This document shows, piece by piece, positions 1 through 8,554 of a stretch of DNA of 54,407 nt (position 1 is the stretch's first letter; the number at the start of each line of letters is the position of its first letter). This DNA comes from Pseudobutyrivibrio ruminis. GTDB taxonomy: Bacteria; Bacillota; Clostridia; Lachnospirales; Lachnospiraceae. Location of the stretch: NCBI GenBank assembly GCA_015057305.1, contig SVES01000010.1, forward strand, positions 25,388-79,794. Direction: 5' to 3'. The notes beneath the pieces are model-generated. The model worked only from the letters and a program-made list of their open reading frames with translations, was not told where the DNA came from and did no database searches. The position numbers and the translations under genes were made by a program.

Positions 1-1
1 C

Positions 2-2704
2 TTAATGAGCCTCGGCCCAGTTTTCTCCCGAATTCATATCTATCTCCAGCTTCACCGATAAAGCTGCTGCATTTTCCATTTCCTCACGGATAAGCTCCTC
101 TACCCTGCTTTGCTCAGGCTTATATGTTTCCACCAAAAGCTCATCATGCACCTGTAAAAGAAGCTTAGATTGCATATGCTCAAGTAGTAATCTATCGTGA
201 ACCTTTACCATGGCAATCTTAATTATATCCGCCGCGGTTCCCTGTATTGGTGAATTCATAGCAACGCGCTCACCAAATTGTCTAGTCATAAAATTGGAAG
301 ATGCAAGCTCTGGAATTGGGCGACGTCTTCCATACATAGTTGTCACGTACCCCTTTTCCTTGCCCTCTGCTTTTAAATTCTCCAGGAATGCGTGCATCTT
401 AGGATATGCCACAAAATAATTGTCAATATATTCCTGAGCCTCTTTCTTGCTGACGTCAATATCCTTCGCCAGTCCAAAGGCACTGATTCCATAAACAATG
501 CCAAAGTTTACAGCCTTTGCCCTGCGGCGCTGCAAATCGGTAACATCCTCAAATGGTGTGTTGAATACTAGTGAAGCAGTTGAACGATGTATGTCCTGTC
601 CAGCCTTAAATGCATTTATAAGATTTTCATCACCTGACATGTGAGCCAAAACTCTAAGCTCAATCTGAGAATAATCTGCATCTAAAAATACAAATTCTTC
701 CTTTGGATGAAATACCTTTCTAATCTCTTTTCCTAGCTCCATCCTTATAGGGATGTTTTGCAGATTAGGCTCTGTAGAACTGATTCTACCTGTAGCCGTA
801 ACTGTTTGCATAAAGGTAGAGCGAACTCTGCCATCCTCGTCAACACAATTTGCCAAGCCATCTGCATATGTGCTTTTTAGCTTAGCCAGCTGTCTATATT
901 CTAAAATATCTCTAATAATCGGATTGGCACCAGCCAGTTCCTCTAACACATCCGCTGCTGTAGAATAGCCAGTCTTTGTCTTTTTGCCACCCTGGATTCC
1001 AAGCTTTTCAAAAAGAATTACACCAAGCTGCTTAGGGGAATTAATATTAAATTCTTCTCCAGCCGCTTCATAAATACTCTTTTCCAGTTCTGTGATTCTT
1101 ACTGCAAGATTTTCGCCAAACTTGGCAAGTGCTGCAGCATCCATAGCTATTCCTGCTATTTCCATATCAAATAAGGTATATACAAGTGGAAGCTCAATAT
1201 CTTCATATATATCAAACATCCCTTCTTCCTTGATTAGAGCTGTAAGCTTTCCAAAGGCTTCATATGCCACATAAGCGTTATAGCAGGCATAAGTTGTTAC
1301 AGCATCCATAAGGCTATCGTCCTCTAAGGCTGCCTCCAGCTTTTTCTTGCCAAACAAATCCGCCGTACCAGGTATTATTATTCCAAGAATTTCACTTGCT
1401 ATATCATCTGCCGTATATTCATTTTTAGTTGGATTTAAAAGATATGCCGCCACAGCAACATCACATGCACATGGGAATATTGTAGCTTTTCCACCATCTA
1501 TATCGACCTGTCGTTTTTCTTCTTCGTTTAGCAGATTATAGATAATGTGCATTGAAGCCTTTAGGTCCCAAAAGCACAGTGTAACTCCAGCTTTACTGAT
1601 TTCTATGAGCTTATGTCCAATATAATCAGGTGTGATAAAACCAGCACAATCGACGTAGATTGTTTCATCTCCCACCGAAATAGCAACGCCTTTGATTACC
1701 TTATCTTCTCCTGCCATTATCCCAGAGCCAACAAAATCCTTATTAGATTTTTTCAGGTCCTCAAAAAAGCTTTCTACCTCTCCAAGCTCAGAAATCCTTC
1801 TAAAGGTCTCAGAGGAATTATCCTGAACCTTGGTTGTATCGGTGTTTTCAAATCTTGGAAGTATTCTCTTTAGTTCATATTTTTTGCAAAGAACATATGC
1901 ATCCTCTGTAAAAATATTTCCAAGCTTTGTTGAAGCTACATCAAATTCAATTGGAGAATGAACATTAATTGTTGCAAGTTCCTTTGAAAGTACTGCTATC
2001 TCCCACTGAGCCGCCAAATTTTTAGAAGCTCTCGGTGGCTTTAATTCCTCAACATGGACGTGACATTCCTCAATAGAGCCATATTGCTTTATCAATGCGC
2101 AAGCTGTCTTTTCTCCTATTCCCTCAACTCCAGGAATATTATCAGAGGCATCTCCCATAAGAGCCTTTACATCAATAAATTGTACAGGAGATACCCCATA
2201 CAATTCTTCTACTTCCGCTGCGTAATAGTTTTCTATTTCAGTTCCAGTCTTTTTCGTTTTAGGAATAGATATTTTTACCTTATTTGTTGCAAGTTGCAGT
2301 AAATCTCTATCCCCAGAAAAAATAGTTACATCAAAGCCAGCCTCCTCAGCAAGTCTGGATAAGGTGCCTAAAATATCATCTGCCTCATATCCCTCTTTTG
2401 TGATTACGGTGATTCCCATAGCCCTTAGCATTTCCTGAATACGTGGAACCTGCTCTCGAAGCTCGTCAGCCATTGGCTTTCTAGTACCCTTGTATGCCTC
2501 GTACATCTTATGTCTAAAGGTTGGGGCATGCACGTCAAATGCCACAATTAAATTGTCTGGCTTCTCATCCTCAAACATTTTAAACATCATATTTAAAAAG
2601 CCATAAACAGCACCGGTGTGTTCACCCGTGCTGTTTGTTAAATCTGGAAGTCCATAAAATGCTCTATTCAATATACTGTGGCCATCTATTAATAATAATT
2701 TCAT
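2..2704 (-). CDS. polA: DNA polymerase I
   Basis: Replicative gap-filling and repair polymerase, about 900 residues, the normal length for family A enzymes with an N-terminal 5'-3' exonuclease. The N-terminus shows the FEN-type motif DGHSILNRAFYG and further on the Asp cluster of the 5' nuclease (GDASDNIPGVEGIGEKTA). The polymerase domain has the palm motif DADYSQIELRVLAH, the O-helix RRRAKAVNFGIVYGISAFG and motif C QVHDELLVE. In the middle 3'-5' exonuclease-like domain the first catalytic DxE motif is missing (the stretch reads GSGIMAGEDK), so proofreading is probably lost, as in Bacillus Pol I. It is last in a minus-strand gene series. A hairpin of the P repeat family sits directly upstream of its start. 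The stop codon is at the very left edge of the window, so the gene is complete. Confidence 0.97.
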   Translation of the reverse strand: MKLLLIDGHSILNRAFYGLPDLTNSTGEHTGAVYGFLNMMFKMFEDEKPDNLIVAFDVHAPTFRHKMYEAYKGTRKPMADELREQVPRIQEMLRAMGITVITKEGYEADDILGTLSRLAEEAGFDVTIFSGDRDLLQLATNKVKISIPKTKKTGTEIENYYAAEVEELYGVSPVQFIDVKALMGDASDNIPGVEGIGEKTACALIKQYGSIEECHVHVEELKPPRASKNLAAQWEIAVLSKELATINVHSPIEFDVASTKLGNIFTEDAYVLCKKYELKRILPRFENTDTTKVQDNSSETFRRISELGEVESFFEDLKKSNKDFVGSGIMAGEDKVIKGVAISVGDETIYVDCAGFITPDYIGHKLIEISKAGVTLCFWDLKASMHIIYNLLNEEEKRQVDIDGGKATIFPCACDVAVAAYLLNPTKNEYTADDIASEILGIIIPGTADLFGKKKLEAALEDDSLMDAVTTYACYNAYVAYEAFGKLTALIKEEGMFDIYEDIELPLVYTLFDMEIAGIAMDAAALAKFGENLAVRITELEKSIYEAAGEEFNINSPKQLGVILFEKLGIQGGKKTKTGYSTAADVLEELAGANPIIRDILEYRQLAKLKSTYADGLANCVDEDGRVRSTFMQTVTATGRISSTEPNLQNIPIRMELGKEIRKVFHPKEEFVFLDADYSQIELRVLAHMSGDENLINAFKAGQDIHRSTASLVFNTPFEDVTDLQRRRAKAVNFGIVYGISAFGLAKDIDVSKKEAQEYIDNYFVAYPKMHAFLENLKAEGKEKGYVTTMYGRRRPIPELASSNFMTRQFGERVAMNSPIQGTAADIIKIAMVKVHDRLLLEHMQSKLLLQVHDELLVETYKPEQSRVEELIREEMENAAALSVKLEIDMNSGENWAEAH

Positions 2705-2728
2705 ATCATTAGTCCTTCTAAAATACCC

Positions 2729-2813
2729 CGCTGGTTACATACACAAGCATTAATATTTTTCATTCGGCTAACATGCCTCATTCAAAACATTAATAGCTTG
2801 TGCACTACCAGCG
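2729..2813. repeat. P-family long hairpin (P1), polA leader
   Basis: Imperfect palindrome: outer arms CGCTGGT/ACCAGCG, collar CACAAGC/GCTTGTG, inner arms ATTAATATTTT/AAAACATTAAT, and a loop containing CGGCTAACATGCC. The same architecture with different stem sequences recurs at 8250, 22235, 22343, 24220, 32227, 35104 and 47421. Its loop resembles that of the 47421 copy (TTC-TTCGGC-CA-GCCTCA pattern). It lies between the aminopeptidase stop and the polA start, so it is in the polA leader or intercistronic mRNA. Confidence 0.75.
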
Positions 2814-2829
2814 AAGTTTACATGCTCTC

Positions 2830-4623
2830 TTAAATATCTCGTGTCTCCTTTTCAAGCCATGCGTATTCCTCGTCTGTAAGGTATGGCTTTAAGGTAGAAC
2901 GAACCATTGCGTGGTATTCGTTTAACGTCTTCTTTTCTGCTTCAGTCAGCATTTCTGGAATGACTGGATCCAAATCTATAGGACAGTATGTAATGGCTTC
3001 AAAGTGGCGGAAGTCTCCGTATTCTGTGGTTTCTCCGGCAACACATAAAAGCTCATTTTCTATACGAATTCCAAAGCCGTCCTCGATATAAAGTCCTGGC
3101 TCATCTGTAGTAATCATGCCTGGTACAAGCTCTGCGGCATTTTGTCCCTTTTGAACCTTCCATCTAAAGCTGTTTGGTCCCTCGTGAACATTTAAGATAT
3201 GACCTACACCGTGACCTGTTCCGCAACGGTAATCAAGTCCCATATCCCAAACTGGTCCTCTTGAAAGCACATCTAAGTTGGCACCTGTAACTCCCTTTGG
3301 GAAGTTTGCTGCCATAAGTCTTAAATGGCAACGCAAAACAACAGTATAATATTCCTTCATCTGCTGTGTTAGAGGTCCCAATGCAATAGTTCTAGTGATA
3401 TCTGTTGTTCCCTCTAGGAAATGTGCACCAGAATCCACCAATAAAAAGCCCTCTGGCTTCAAGGTAGCCTCTGAACCTGGCTTTGCGCTGTAATGCATCA
3501 TAGCTGCATTTGGACCATAAGCAGAAATTGTATCAAAGGATAAATCTACAAAGTTCTCCTGCTCCTTACGTCTGGCTTCATAGTAGTCAGATACTGTTAT
3601 TTCTGTCATTGGCTCCTTGCCAATATTTTCCTTTACATATTTGATAGCCTTTGTGCAGGCAACACCATCTTTCACATGTGCCCACTTTGTATTCTTTATC
3701 TCTGTCTCATTTTTTATAGCACGCATAAGCTCAGAAGGATTCTTTCCCTCAATAATTGTTGCAGAACCCTTAAGTGCCTTTACAAGGTTATAGTTTACTA
3801 TGCTTGTATCAAGAAGGACTCTTCTATCGGCCATATCTGCACTTTGCATATAATGATAAACCATATCATATGGATACAGCTTTACACTGTTGTTATTGAG
3901 GTAGCTCATTGCCTCCTCTGGCCAATTTGTTGTATCTGTAAATAAAATAACGCTATCATCTGTGATAAGAAGAAATGATAGAAATACAGGAACATTTTCT
4001 ATATCATTACCCCTGAGATTTAAAATATAGGCAATATCATAAAGACAGGTAACCAAGTGTGCATCTGCCTTTTTCTTTTTCATCTTTTCACGGATGCGAT
4101 AAAGCTTTGCCTGCATGCTTTCACCTGAAAATTCATCCTCAAGAACCCAGGTTGTAGCCTTAGGAAGCTCTGGTCTGTCCTCCCAAATAATATCAATTAA
4201 ATCTTCTGTAGTAAAAAGCTCTCCACCCTTTTCCTGGGCAATGTCAAAATATTTAGCAGCGCTTTTTGCTGCAACACATCTACCATCAAAACCAAGGCAA
4301 CCACCTGATGGAAAATGCTTTTCAATAAACTCCTCTACCTCTGGAACGCCTGGCTCACCAATGCGCTCAAGTATTACCTCTGAGCCTGCGATTTGCTTTG
4401 CAGCCTGTACAAAGTATCTTCCATCTGCCCAAAGATGTGCCTCTTCCAATGTTATTACAGCAGTACCAGCAGAGCCTGTGAACCCAGTAATAAAGCTGCG
4501 CTCCTTAAAATGCTCTCCAACATATTCTGATGAGTGAAAATCATCTGTAGGCACTAGGTATAAATCTATGCCTCTCTCTCTCATTAAATCTCTTAATTTT
4601 GCAATTTTCTCATTTGTAGTCAT
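2830..4623 (-). CDS. Xaa-Pro aminopeptidase (M24B, long form)
   Basis: Cytosolic metallopeptidase removing N-terminal residues that precede proline. At 597 residues it is the long three-domain form: two creatinase-like N-terminal domains followed by the pita-bread catalytic domain and a short C-terminal extension. Dinuclear metal ligands are visible in order: the Asp of LLVDSGAHF, the Asp of TTDITRT, the His of GHGVGHILNVHEGP, the Glu of TTDEPGLYIE and the Glu of RIENELL. No signal peptide. Its start overlaps the stop of the upstream GH5 gene by one base (TAATG), which suggests translational coupling. Confidence 0.93.
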   Translation of the reverse strand: MTTNEKIAKLRDLMRERGIDLYLVPTDDFHSSEYVGEHFKERSFITGFTGSAGTAVITLEEAHLWADGRYFVQAAKQIAGSEVILERIGEPGVPEVEEFIEKHFPSGGCLGFDGRCVAAKSAAKYFDIAQEKGGELFTTEDLIDIIWEDRPELPKATTWVLEDEFSGESMQAKLYRIREKMKKKKADAHLVTCLYDIAYILNLRGNDIENVPVFLSFLLITDDSVILFTDTTNWPEEAMSYLNNNSVKLYPYDMVYHYMQSADMADRRVLLDTSIVNYNLVKALKGSATIIEGKNPSELMRAIKNETEIKNTKWAHVKDGVACTKAIKYVKENIGKEPMTEITVSDYYEARRKEQENFVDLSFDTISAYGPNAAMMHYSAKPGSEATLKPEGFLLVDSGAHFLEGTTDITRTIALGPLTQQMKEYYTVVLRCHLRLMAANFPKGVTGANLDVLSRGPVWDMGLDYRCGTGHGVGHILNVHEGPNSFRWKVQKGQNAAELVPGMITTDEPGLYIEDGFGIRIENELLCVAGETTEYGDFRHFEAITYCPIDLDPVIPEMLTEAEKKTLNEYHAMVRSTLKPYLTDEEYAWLEKETRDI

Positions 4624-5897
4624 TATCTTTTATTCTCCGTATTACTTTTATTATTTTGAAGCAGGTCAAAGAAGTACTGACCCTGCTCAGATAATTCTTC
4701 GTATTCAAAGTCGGCAGTCTTGTCACAATCTGCACTAATTAATGCGCTTCCCTCGGCCTTGTTAGACAGATTCCAAATACATGAAGACAAATTATATTCC
4801 TTTAAAATATCAATCCATTTTTCTGCTTCCTTTGTATCTACAGTTCCATCACCGTCTGCGGAAACAAGCCCGTATTCTGAAATAAATACCGGTAATCCTG
4901 CATCAAGAGCATTGGTAAGACTATTTCTAGCGCTTGATTTATGGGTTCCTGCGTAGAAATGATAAGTGTACATTATATTATCAAAATCAAGTGGTGCTTC
5001 AAGAACCGAATCCAAATCACTTGAATAGCTTGGAGTACCTACTAAAATCAACGCATCCTCATCCACATTTCTAATTACAGGTATAACCTCATTTGCATAT
5101 TTCTTGATATCTTCCCATGTAGTGTCACCATTAGGCTCGTTGCAAATCTCGTATATAACATTTTCGTTATCTTCGTATTTACGAACTATTTCTCCAAAGA
5201 ATTGAATAGCCTGAGATTTATATTCATTTGGATTTCCATCATTTAAAATATGCCAATCAATTATGACATACATATCGTTTTCTGTGGCTGCAGTCACAGC
5301 CTCATCAATATTGTCCTTTAGAACAGACTGGATTTCTTCTCCAGCAACGCAGTATCCATTGTAATCACTTGTATACATTGCAAGCCTGATAACATTAATA
5401 CCCCAGTTATCTCTTAAAGCCTTGATAGAATCAGCTGTTACATATTCTGGATACCAGCTGAGTCCATGAGAACTAACACCAGTAAGCTGAACTGTTTCTC
5501 CCTCAGCATCAACAAGCACGCCATCCTCTACGTGAAGTTGTCCATAATAATCAAGCTTGTTATCCACAGTTGCTGCAGTTGTTTCTTCTACAGGTGTTTC
5601 CTCTACAGGTGTTTCTTCTGTGGTTTCTTCCACTTTCTTAACATCCTTTGGCTTTTCCTCAGTCACAGCTTCTTTTTTGGTTTCCTCTTTAGCCTCTGGC
5701 TCAACAACCGTCACGGTAAGCTTTTCATCCTGTGGTTCTTCGGCCACTTCTTCTTTAGTCTCTGTTACTGCTGTCACCTGCCAAGGGAAGGTGACACCGC
5801 CCTTGTAATAACTGATAGCAAAAACTCCACCCACAATTGCAATTGCAAGAAGCAGAACTAAAATAACAGTCCTAACCTTTTGTTTCTTAGATACCAT
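4623..5897 (-). CDS. Membrane-anchored GH5 endoglucanase (cellulase)
   Basis: Glycoside hydrolase family 5 enzyme expected to cleave beta-1,4-glucan or a related glycan outside the cell. Residues 10-33 form a single hydrophobic anchor after a lysine-rich N-terminus. Residues 45-115 are a Glu/Pro/Thr/Lys-rich linker with the repeat VEETP, a spacer through the cell wall. The catalytic domain carries the acid/base motif ICNEPNG (about E254) and the nucleophile motif FISEYG (about E341). I chose this ATG because GGAGGGG lies six bases before it; an ATG five codons upstream overlaps the preceding stop but has no ribosome binding site. It has no carbohydrate-binding module and no cleavable lipobox. 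The exact substrate within GH5 cannot be read from the sequence. Confidence 0.9.
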   Translation of the reverse strand: MVSKKQKVRTVILVLLLAIAIVGGVFAISYYKGGVTFPWQVTAVTETKEEVAEEPQDEKLTVTVVEPEAKEETKKEAVTEEKPKDVKKVEETTEETPVEETPVEETTAATVDNKLDYYGQLHVEDGVLVDAEGETVQLTGVSSHGLSWYPEYVTADSIKALRDNWGINVIRLAMYTSDYNGYCVAGEEIQSVLKDNIDEAVTAATENDMYVIIDWHILNDGNPNEYKSQAIQFFGEIVRKYEDNENVIYEICNEPNGDTTWEDIKKYANEVIPVIRNVDEDALILVGTPSYSSDLDSVLEAPLDFDNIMYTYHFYAGTHKSSARNSLTNALDAGLPVFISEYGLVSADGDGTVDTKEAEKWIDILKEYNLSSCIWNLSNKAEGSALISADCDKTADFEYEELSEQGQYFFDLLQNNKSNTENKR

Positions 5898-5911
5898 TGT
5901 TAGCCCCTCCA

Positions 5912-6118
5912 TTAATCGAAAGTGATTGTTGCCTCTCCATTATGAGAATACTGAATATAATCATAAAGCCTAGAACTGCTAAGTAAATCGATAGCTTCCA
6001 AGTCAAAATCATAGTCAGCAAAATCCACTTCCTCAATAAATTTATCTAGCTCCTCGTTACTTAAGGAATTAACATATTCCTTTATTTCGATTATAGTTTT
6101 TCCTGTTAAATCGTACAT
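5912..6118 (-). CDS. Small acidic protein, function unknown
   Basis: A 68-residue, strongly acidic protein with no membrane segment; it begins MYDLTGKTIIEIKEYV. The start is set by AAGAGG five bases upstream; a further in-frame ATG eight codons earlier lacks a ribosome binding site. Its stop overlaps the alternative GH5 start by one base, so it is the first gene of the GH5-aminopeptidase-polA series. I do not recognise a family. Confidence 0.7.
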   Translation of the reverse strand: MYDLTGKTIIEIKEYVNSLSNEELDKFIEEVDFADYDFDLEAIDLLSSSRLYDYIQYSHNGEATITFD

Positions 6119-6287
6119 AATTACCTCTTTTCTTGCGTTCATCTCTATGGGTCATATTATATTACATTCAAGGTCTTTTAAAAAGAGTGATTTTATTGTG
6201 AAACCTATTGAGAAATAGGGTTATATTTGATAACCTTATATACAGGGATGAGAGTTATGGACAAGTTTTTTTGCTCAGGTAATGTTT

Positions 6288-6572
6288 ATGAAAAAGAAAC
6301 CAAAATTATCTAAAAATGTTTGTAAAGATGTAGTTCTTTGCAGGACTACCAACAGAATAGTATCTAACCGCACTTCAGAACTGCTTCTGCAGCAATCTGT
6401 AGCATTCACTAAAAGTTTTAGACGCATTCCATTTTTCTTGCGCCCTCGTTTTCACGGAGCCAGCCAATATTATGTAATTTCAATTAGCCGCTCACAATAT
6501 TCTCAGGCTAGACGTGTACTGAATTTACTTGAAGAAAGAGATTTTAACAGACTAAAGCTTAATCTTATCTAG
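6288..6572 (+). CDS. Small basic protein, doubtful
   Basis: An open frame of about 94 codons encoding an Arg/Lys/Ser-rich protein (starts MKKKPKLSKNVCKDVV; later FRRIPFFLRPRFHGASQYYV). Only a weak AGGT precedes the start. An alternative ATG lies two codons upstream at 6282. It does not overlap another gene and ends immediately before the convergent VanZ-like gene, which favours a real gene, but no family is recognised. Confidence 0.4.
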   Translation: MKKKPKLSKNVCKDVVLCRTTNRIVSNRTSELLLQQSVAFTKSFRRIPFFLRPRFHGASQYYVISISRSQYSQARRVLNLLEERDFNRLKLNLI

Positions 6573-6574
6573 CC

Positions 6575-6970
6575 TTAGTCTCCTTTTATAAGATGATATA
6601 TGCCAATAATAATTCCACGAATTACGGCATACACCAAAAACATCAACATAAATCCCCAAACGCCAAACAACATATCATCAAAATCCATTACGCCACTTCC
6701 CGTAATCTTTTGCTCAATTTCAATGGCAAAGGTCAAAAGTAGAATTAACGTAAATACGTATATCCAACTTATGGCAAGCACGTGTCCTGTTTTAGCCAGC
6801 AGTGTAAATATAGGCTGTACAACAAAAATCATCAACATTCCCAGACAACCAATTATAATAAAATGTAGCTCTTTATCTGTAAAATTAGCCTCATATGCAT
6901 CATTCCATGACAAAATATATGTATGAACATTATTAATAAAATCCAAAATAGAATATAAAATTGTTATCAT
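6575..6970 (-). CDS. VanZ-like integral membrane protein
   Basis: A 131-residue protein with about four hydrophobic segments. Two positions match the VanZ pattern: DKELHFIIIGCLGML near the N-terminus (family: DK-hh-H followed by a membrane segment) and EIEQKITGSGVMDFDDMLFG later (family: E-hhQ ... D-hD-hh-N/G). VanZ-like proteins are small membrane proteins of mostly unknown role; one member gives teicoplanin resistance. A ribosome binding site AAGGAG precedes the ATG. The assignment rests on motif spacing only. Confidence 0.6.
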   Translation of the reverse strand: MITILYSILDFINNVHTYILSWNDAYEANFTDKELHFIIIGCLGMLMIFVVQPIFTLLAKTGHVLAISWIYVFTLILLLTFAIEIEQKITGSGVMDFDDMLFGVWGFMLMFLVYAVIRGIIIGIYHLIKGD

Positions 6971-7038
6971 AGCCTATCTCCTTATGGTAAAATGGTTTTA
7001 TTCAATGTAATAATTACAACCAAATGGGAGGATAAAAA

Positions 7039-8250
7039 ATGGGTAACATTATCGTGGCGCAGTCAGGCGGTCCCACCGTTGCAATTAATGCCAGCTTAGC
7101 TGGTGTTATCGAAGGTGCTATATCTTCAAAGTATGACAAAATCTATGGTTCCATCAATGGAATACTTGGTATCAAAGATGATAATATCATTGATTTAGGA
7201 GAAATAGCAAATTCAGATCCAAATTTCTTAAAAAAGCTAAAAATCACACCAGCGATGTATCTAGGTTCTTGTCGCTTCAAGCTTCCAAGCGTAGAGTCAA
7301 ACGACCCTATATATAATACTCTTTTTAATCAGTTTGAAAAATATAATATTGATGCTTTTTTCTACATTGGTGGAAATGATTCGATGGATACTGTTGACAA
7401 GCTTTCAGCCTATGCCAGACAAAAGGAATCTCACATTAGATTTATAGGAATTCCCAAAACCATTGACAATGATTTAATGGTAACAGATCATACCCCTGGT
7501 TTTGGCTCTGCTGCAAAATACATTGCCACCACCACAATGGAGGTTATCTATGACGCTAAAATTTACAACTCTCCTAGTGTTACCATTATAGAGGTTATGG
7601 GTCGAGATGCTGGTTGGCTTACTGCTGCCACCGCTTTGGCACGAAATGAGAACTGTGTTGGTCCAGACCTTATCTACCTTCCAGAAGTACCTTTTAATAC
7701 AGAAATCTTTGTAAATGATCTTTCACGCCTTCTAAAAGAAAAGACCAACATTGTTGTAGCTGTATCAGAGGGTATCCGTGATGCTTCTGGAGAATACATT
7801 TCTGCCTCAACTGGCACCCTGGACAACTTTGGTCACGCTCAGCTTTCTGGCGCTGGAAAGACTCTTGAATATCTTGTTAAAGAACGTCTTGGGGTTAAGG
7901 TACGTTCTATCGAGGTAAATGTGCTACAGCGTGCAGCTGCTCATATCAGCTCACTTACCGATATAAAGGAATCAGTTGCCCTTGGCAAAAATGGTGTTAA
8001 ATATGCTGAAGCTGGCGTTACAGGCGCCATGGTAATAGTAAAGCGTGTCAGCAACGCACCATATGCCGTAGAATATGACTATGCTAAAATCCACGATATA
8101 GCAAACGAAGCCAAAGAGGTACCAAAGGAGTGGATTAATGAATCCCACAACTGGGTTACTACCGAAATGCTTGAATATCTACAGCCACTAGTCTTAGGCG
8201 AGCCAAAGCTTGAGTACAACGCAGGCCTTCCAGTATATGTAACAAGATAA
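7039..8250 (+). CDS. pfp: Diphosphate-dependent 6-phosphofructokinase
   Basis: Glycolytic enzyme phosphorylating fructose 6-phosphate, 403 residues. The phosphoryl-donor loop reads GGNDSMDTV (residues 111-119), with Asp where ATP enzymes have the second Gly (GGDGS), and the catalytic loop reads PKTIDND (139-145), with Lys instead of the Gly of ATP-type PGTIDND. Both changes are the known signature of pyrophosphate use, so the reaction is probably reversible. It is monocistronic, with GGGAGG before the start, and ends at the palindrome shared with the convergent copA gene. Confidence 0.88.
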   Translation: MGNIIVAQSGGPTVAINASLAGVIEGAISSKYDKIYGSINGILGIKDDNIIDLGEIANSDPNFLKKLKITPAMYLGSCRFKLPSVESNDPIYNTLFNQFEKYNIDAFFYIGGNDSMDTVDKLSAYARQKESHIRFIGIPKTIDNDLMVTDHTPGFGSAAKYIATTTMEVIYDAKIYNSPSVTIIEVMGRDAGWLTAATALARNENCVGPDLIYLPEVPFNTEIFVNDLSRLLKEKTNIVVAVSEGIRDASGEYISASTGTLDNFGHAQLSGAGKTLEYLVKERLGVKVRSIEVNVLQRAAAHISSLTDIKESVALGKNGVKYAEAGVTGAMVIVKRVSNAPYAVEYDYAKIHDIANEAKEVPKEWINESHNWVTTEMLEYLQPLVLGEPKLEYNAGLPVYVTR

Positions 8251-8350
8251 AGAAGTTTCTTGTTACATTAACAAGCATATATATTCTCCGCTCTGCATAG
8301 AAAGCGACGCTTGAGAATATATATAGCTTGTTAATTACAAGTAACTTCTT
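8250..8350. repeat. P-family long hairpin (P2), shared convergent terminator
   Basis: Near-perfect palindrome with arms of about 38 bases between the convergent phosphofructokinase and copA stops. It has the collar TTAACAAGC/GCTTGTTAA, the inner stem ATATATATTCTC/GAGAATATATAT, and a loop of about 24 bases rich in CGCT/AGCG. Outer arms start AAGAAGTT and end AACTTCTT, flanked by T-rich DNA on both sides. It is probably a bidirectional terminator and is closely related to copies at 32227 and 35104. Confidence 0.8.
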
Positions 8351-8554
8351 TTATTTTATTCCTACGTATTCATAGCCGGCGCCTTCCACAGCAGCCTTAA
8401 GGTCTGCCTCAGCTACATCGGCTGAAGTCTTAAGGGTTACTAAGTTTGCCTCGTGGTTTGCTGTAGCTTCATCAACTCCTGAGATTTTTTCAAGAGCTTC
8501 CTTTACGTGTGCCTCGCAGTGAGCGCACATCATTCCTTTTACTGTGATTTCCAT
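8351..8554 (-). CDS. Possible independently translated CopZ-like copper chaperone (internal start in copA)
   Basis: The last 67 codons of copA form a complete CopZ-sized metallochaperone (MEITVKGMMCAHCEAHVKEA...). They are preceded by a consensus Shine-Dalgarno AAGGAGG, 11 bases before ATG. That signal lies within the copA frame in the linker, where protein coding gives no reason for it. Either two adjacent genes have fused by loss of the copA stop, or both a fused pump and a free chaperone are made. This is inference from the sequence; only expression data can settle it. Confidence 0.5.
   Translation of the reverse strand: MEITVKGMMCAHCEAHVKEALEKISGVDEATANHEANLVTLKTSADVAEADLKAAVEGAGYEYVGIK

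Noticed and set aside
4115..4537. 140-codon plus-strand frame inside the aminopeptidase gene
   Set aside because: Antisense shadow of a gene with complete catalytic motifs.
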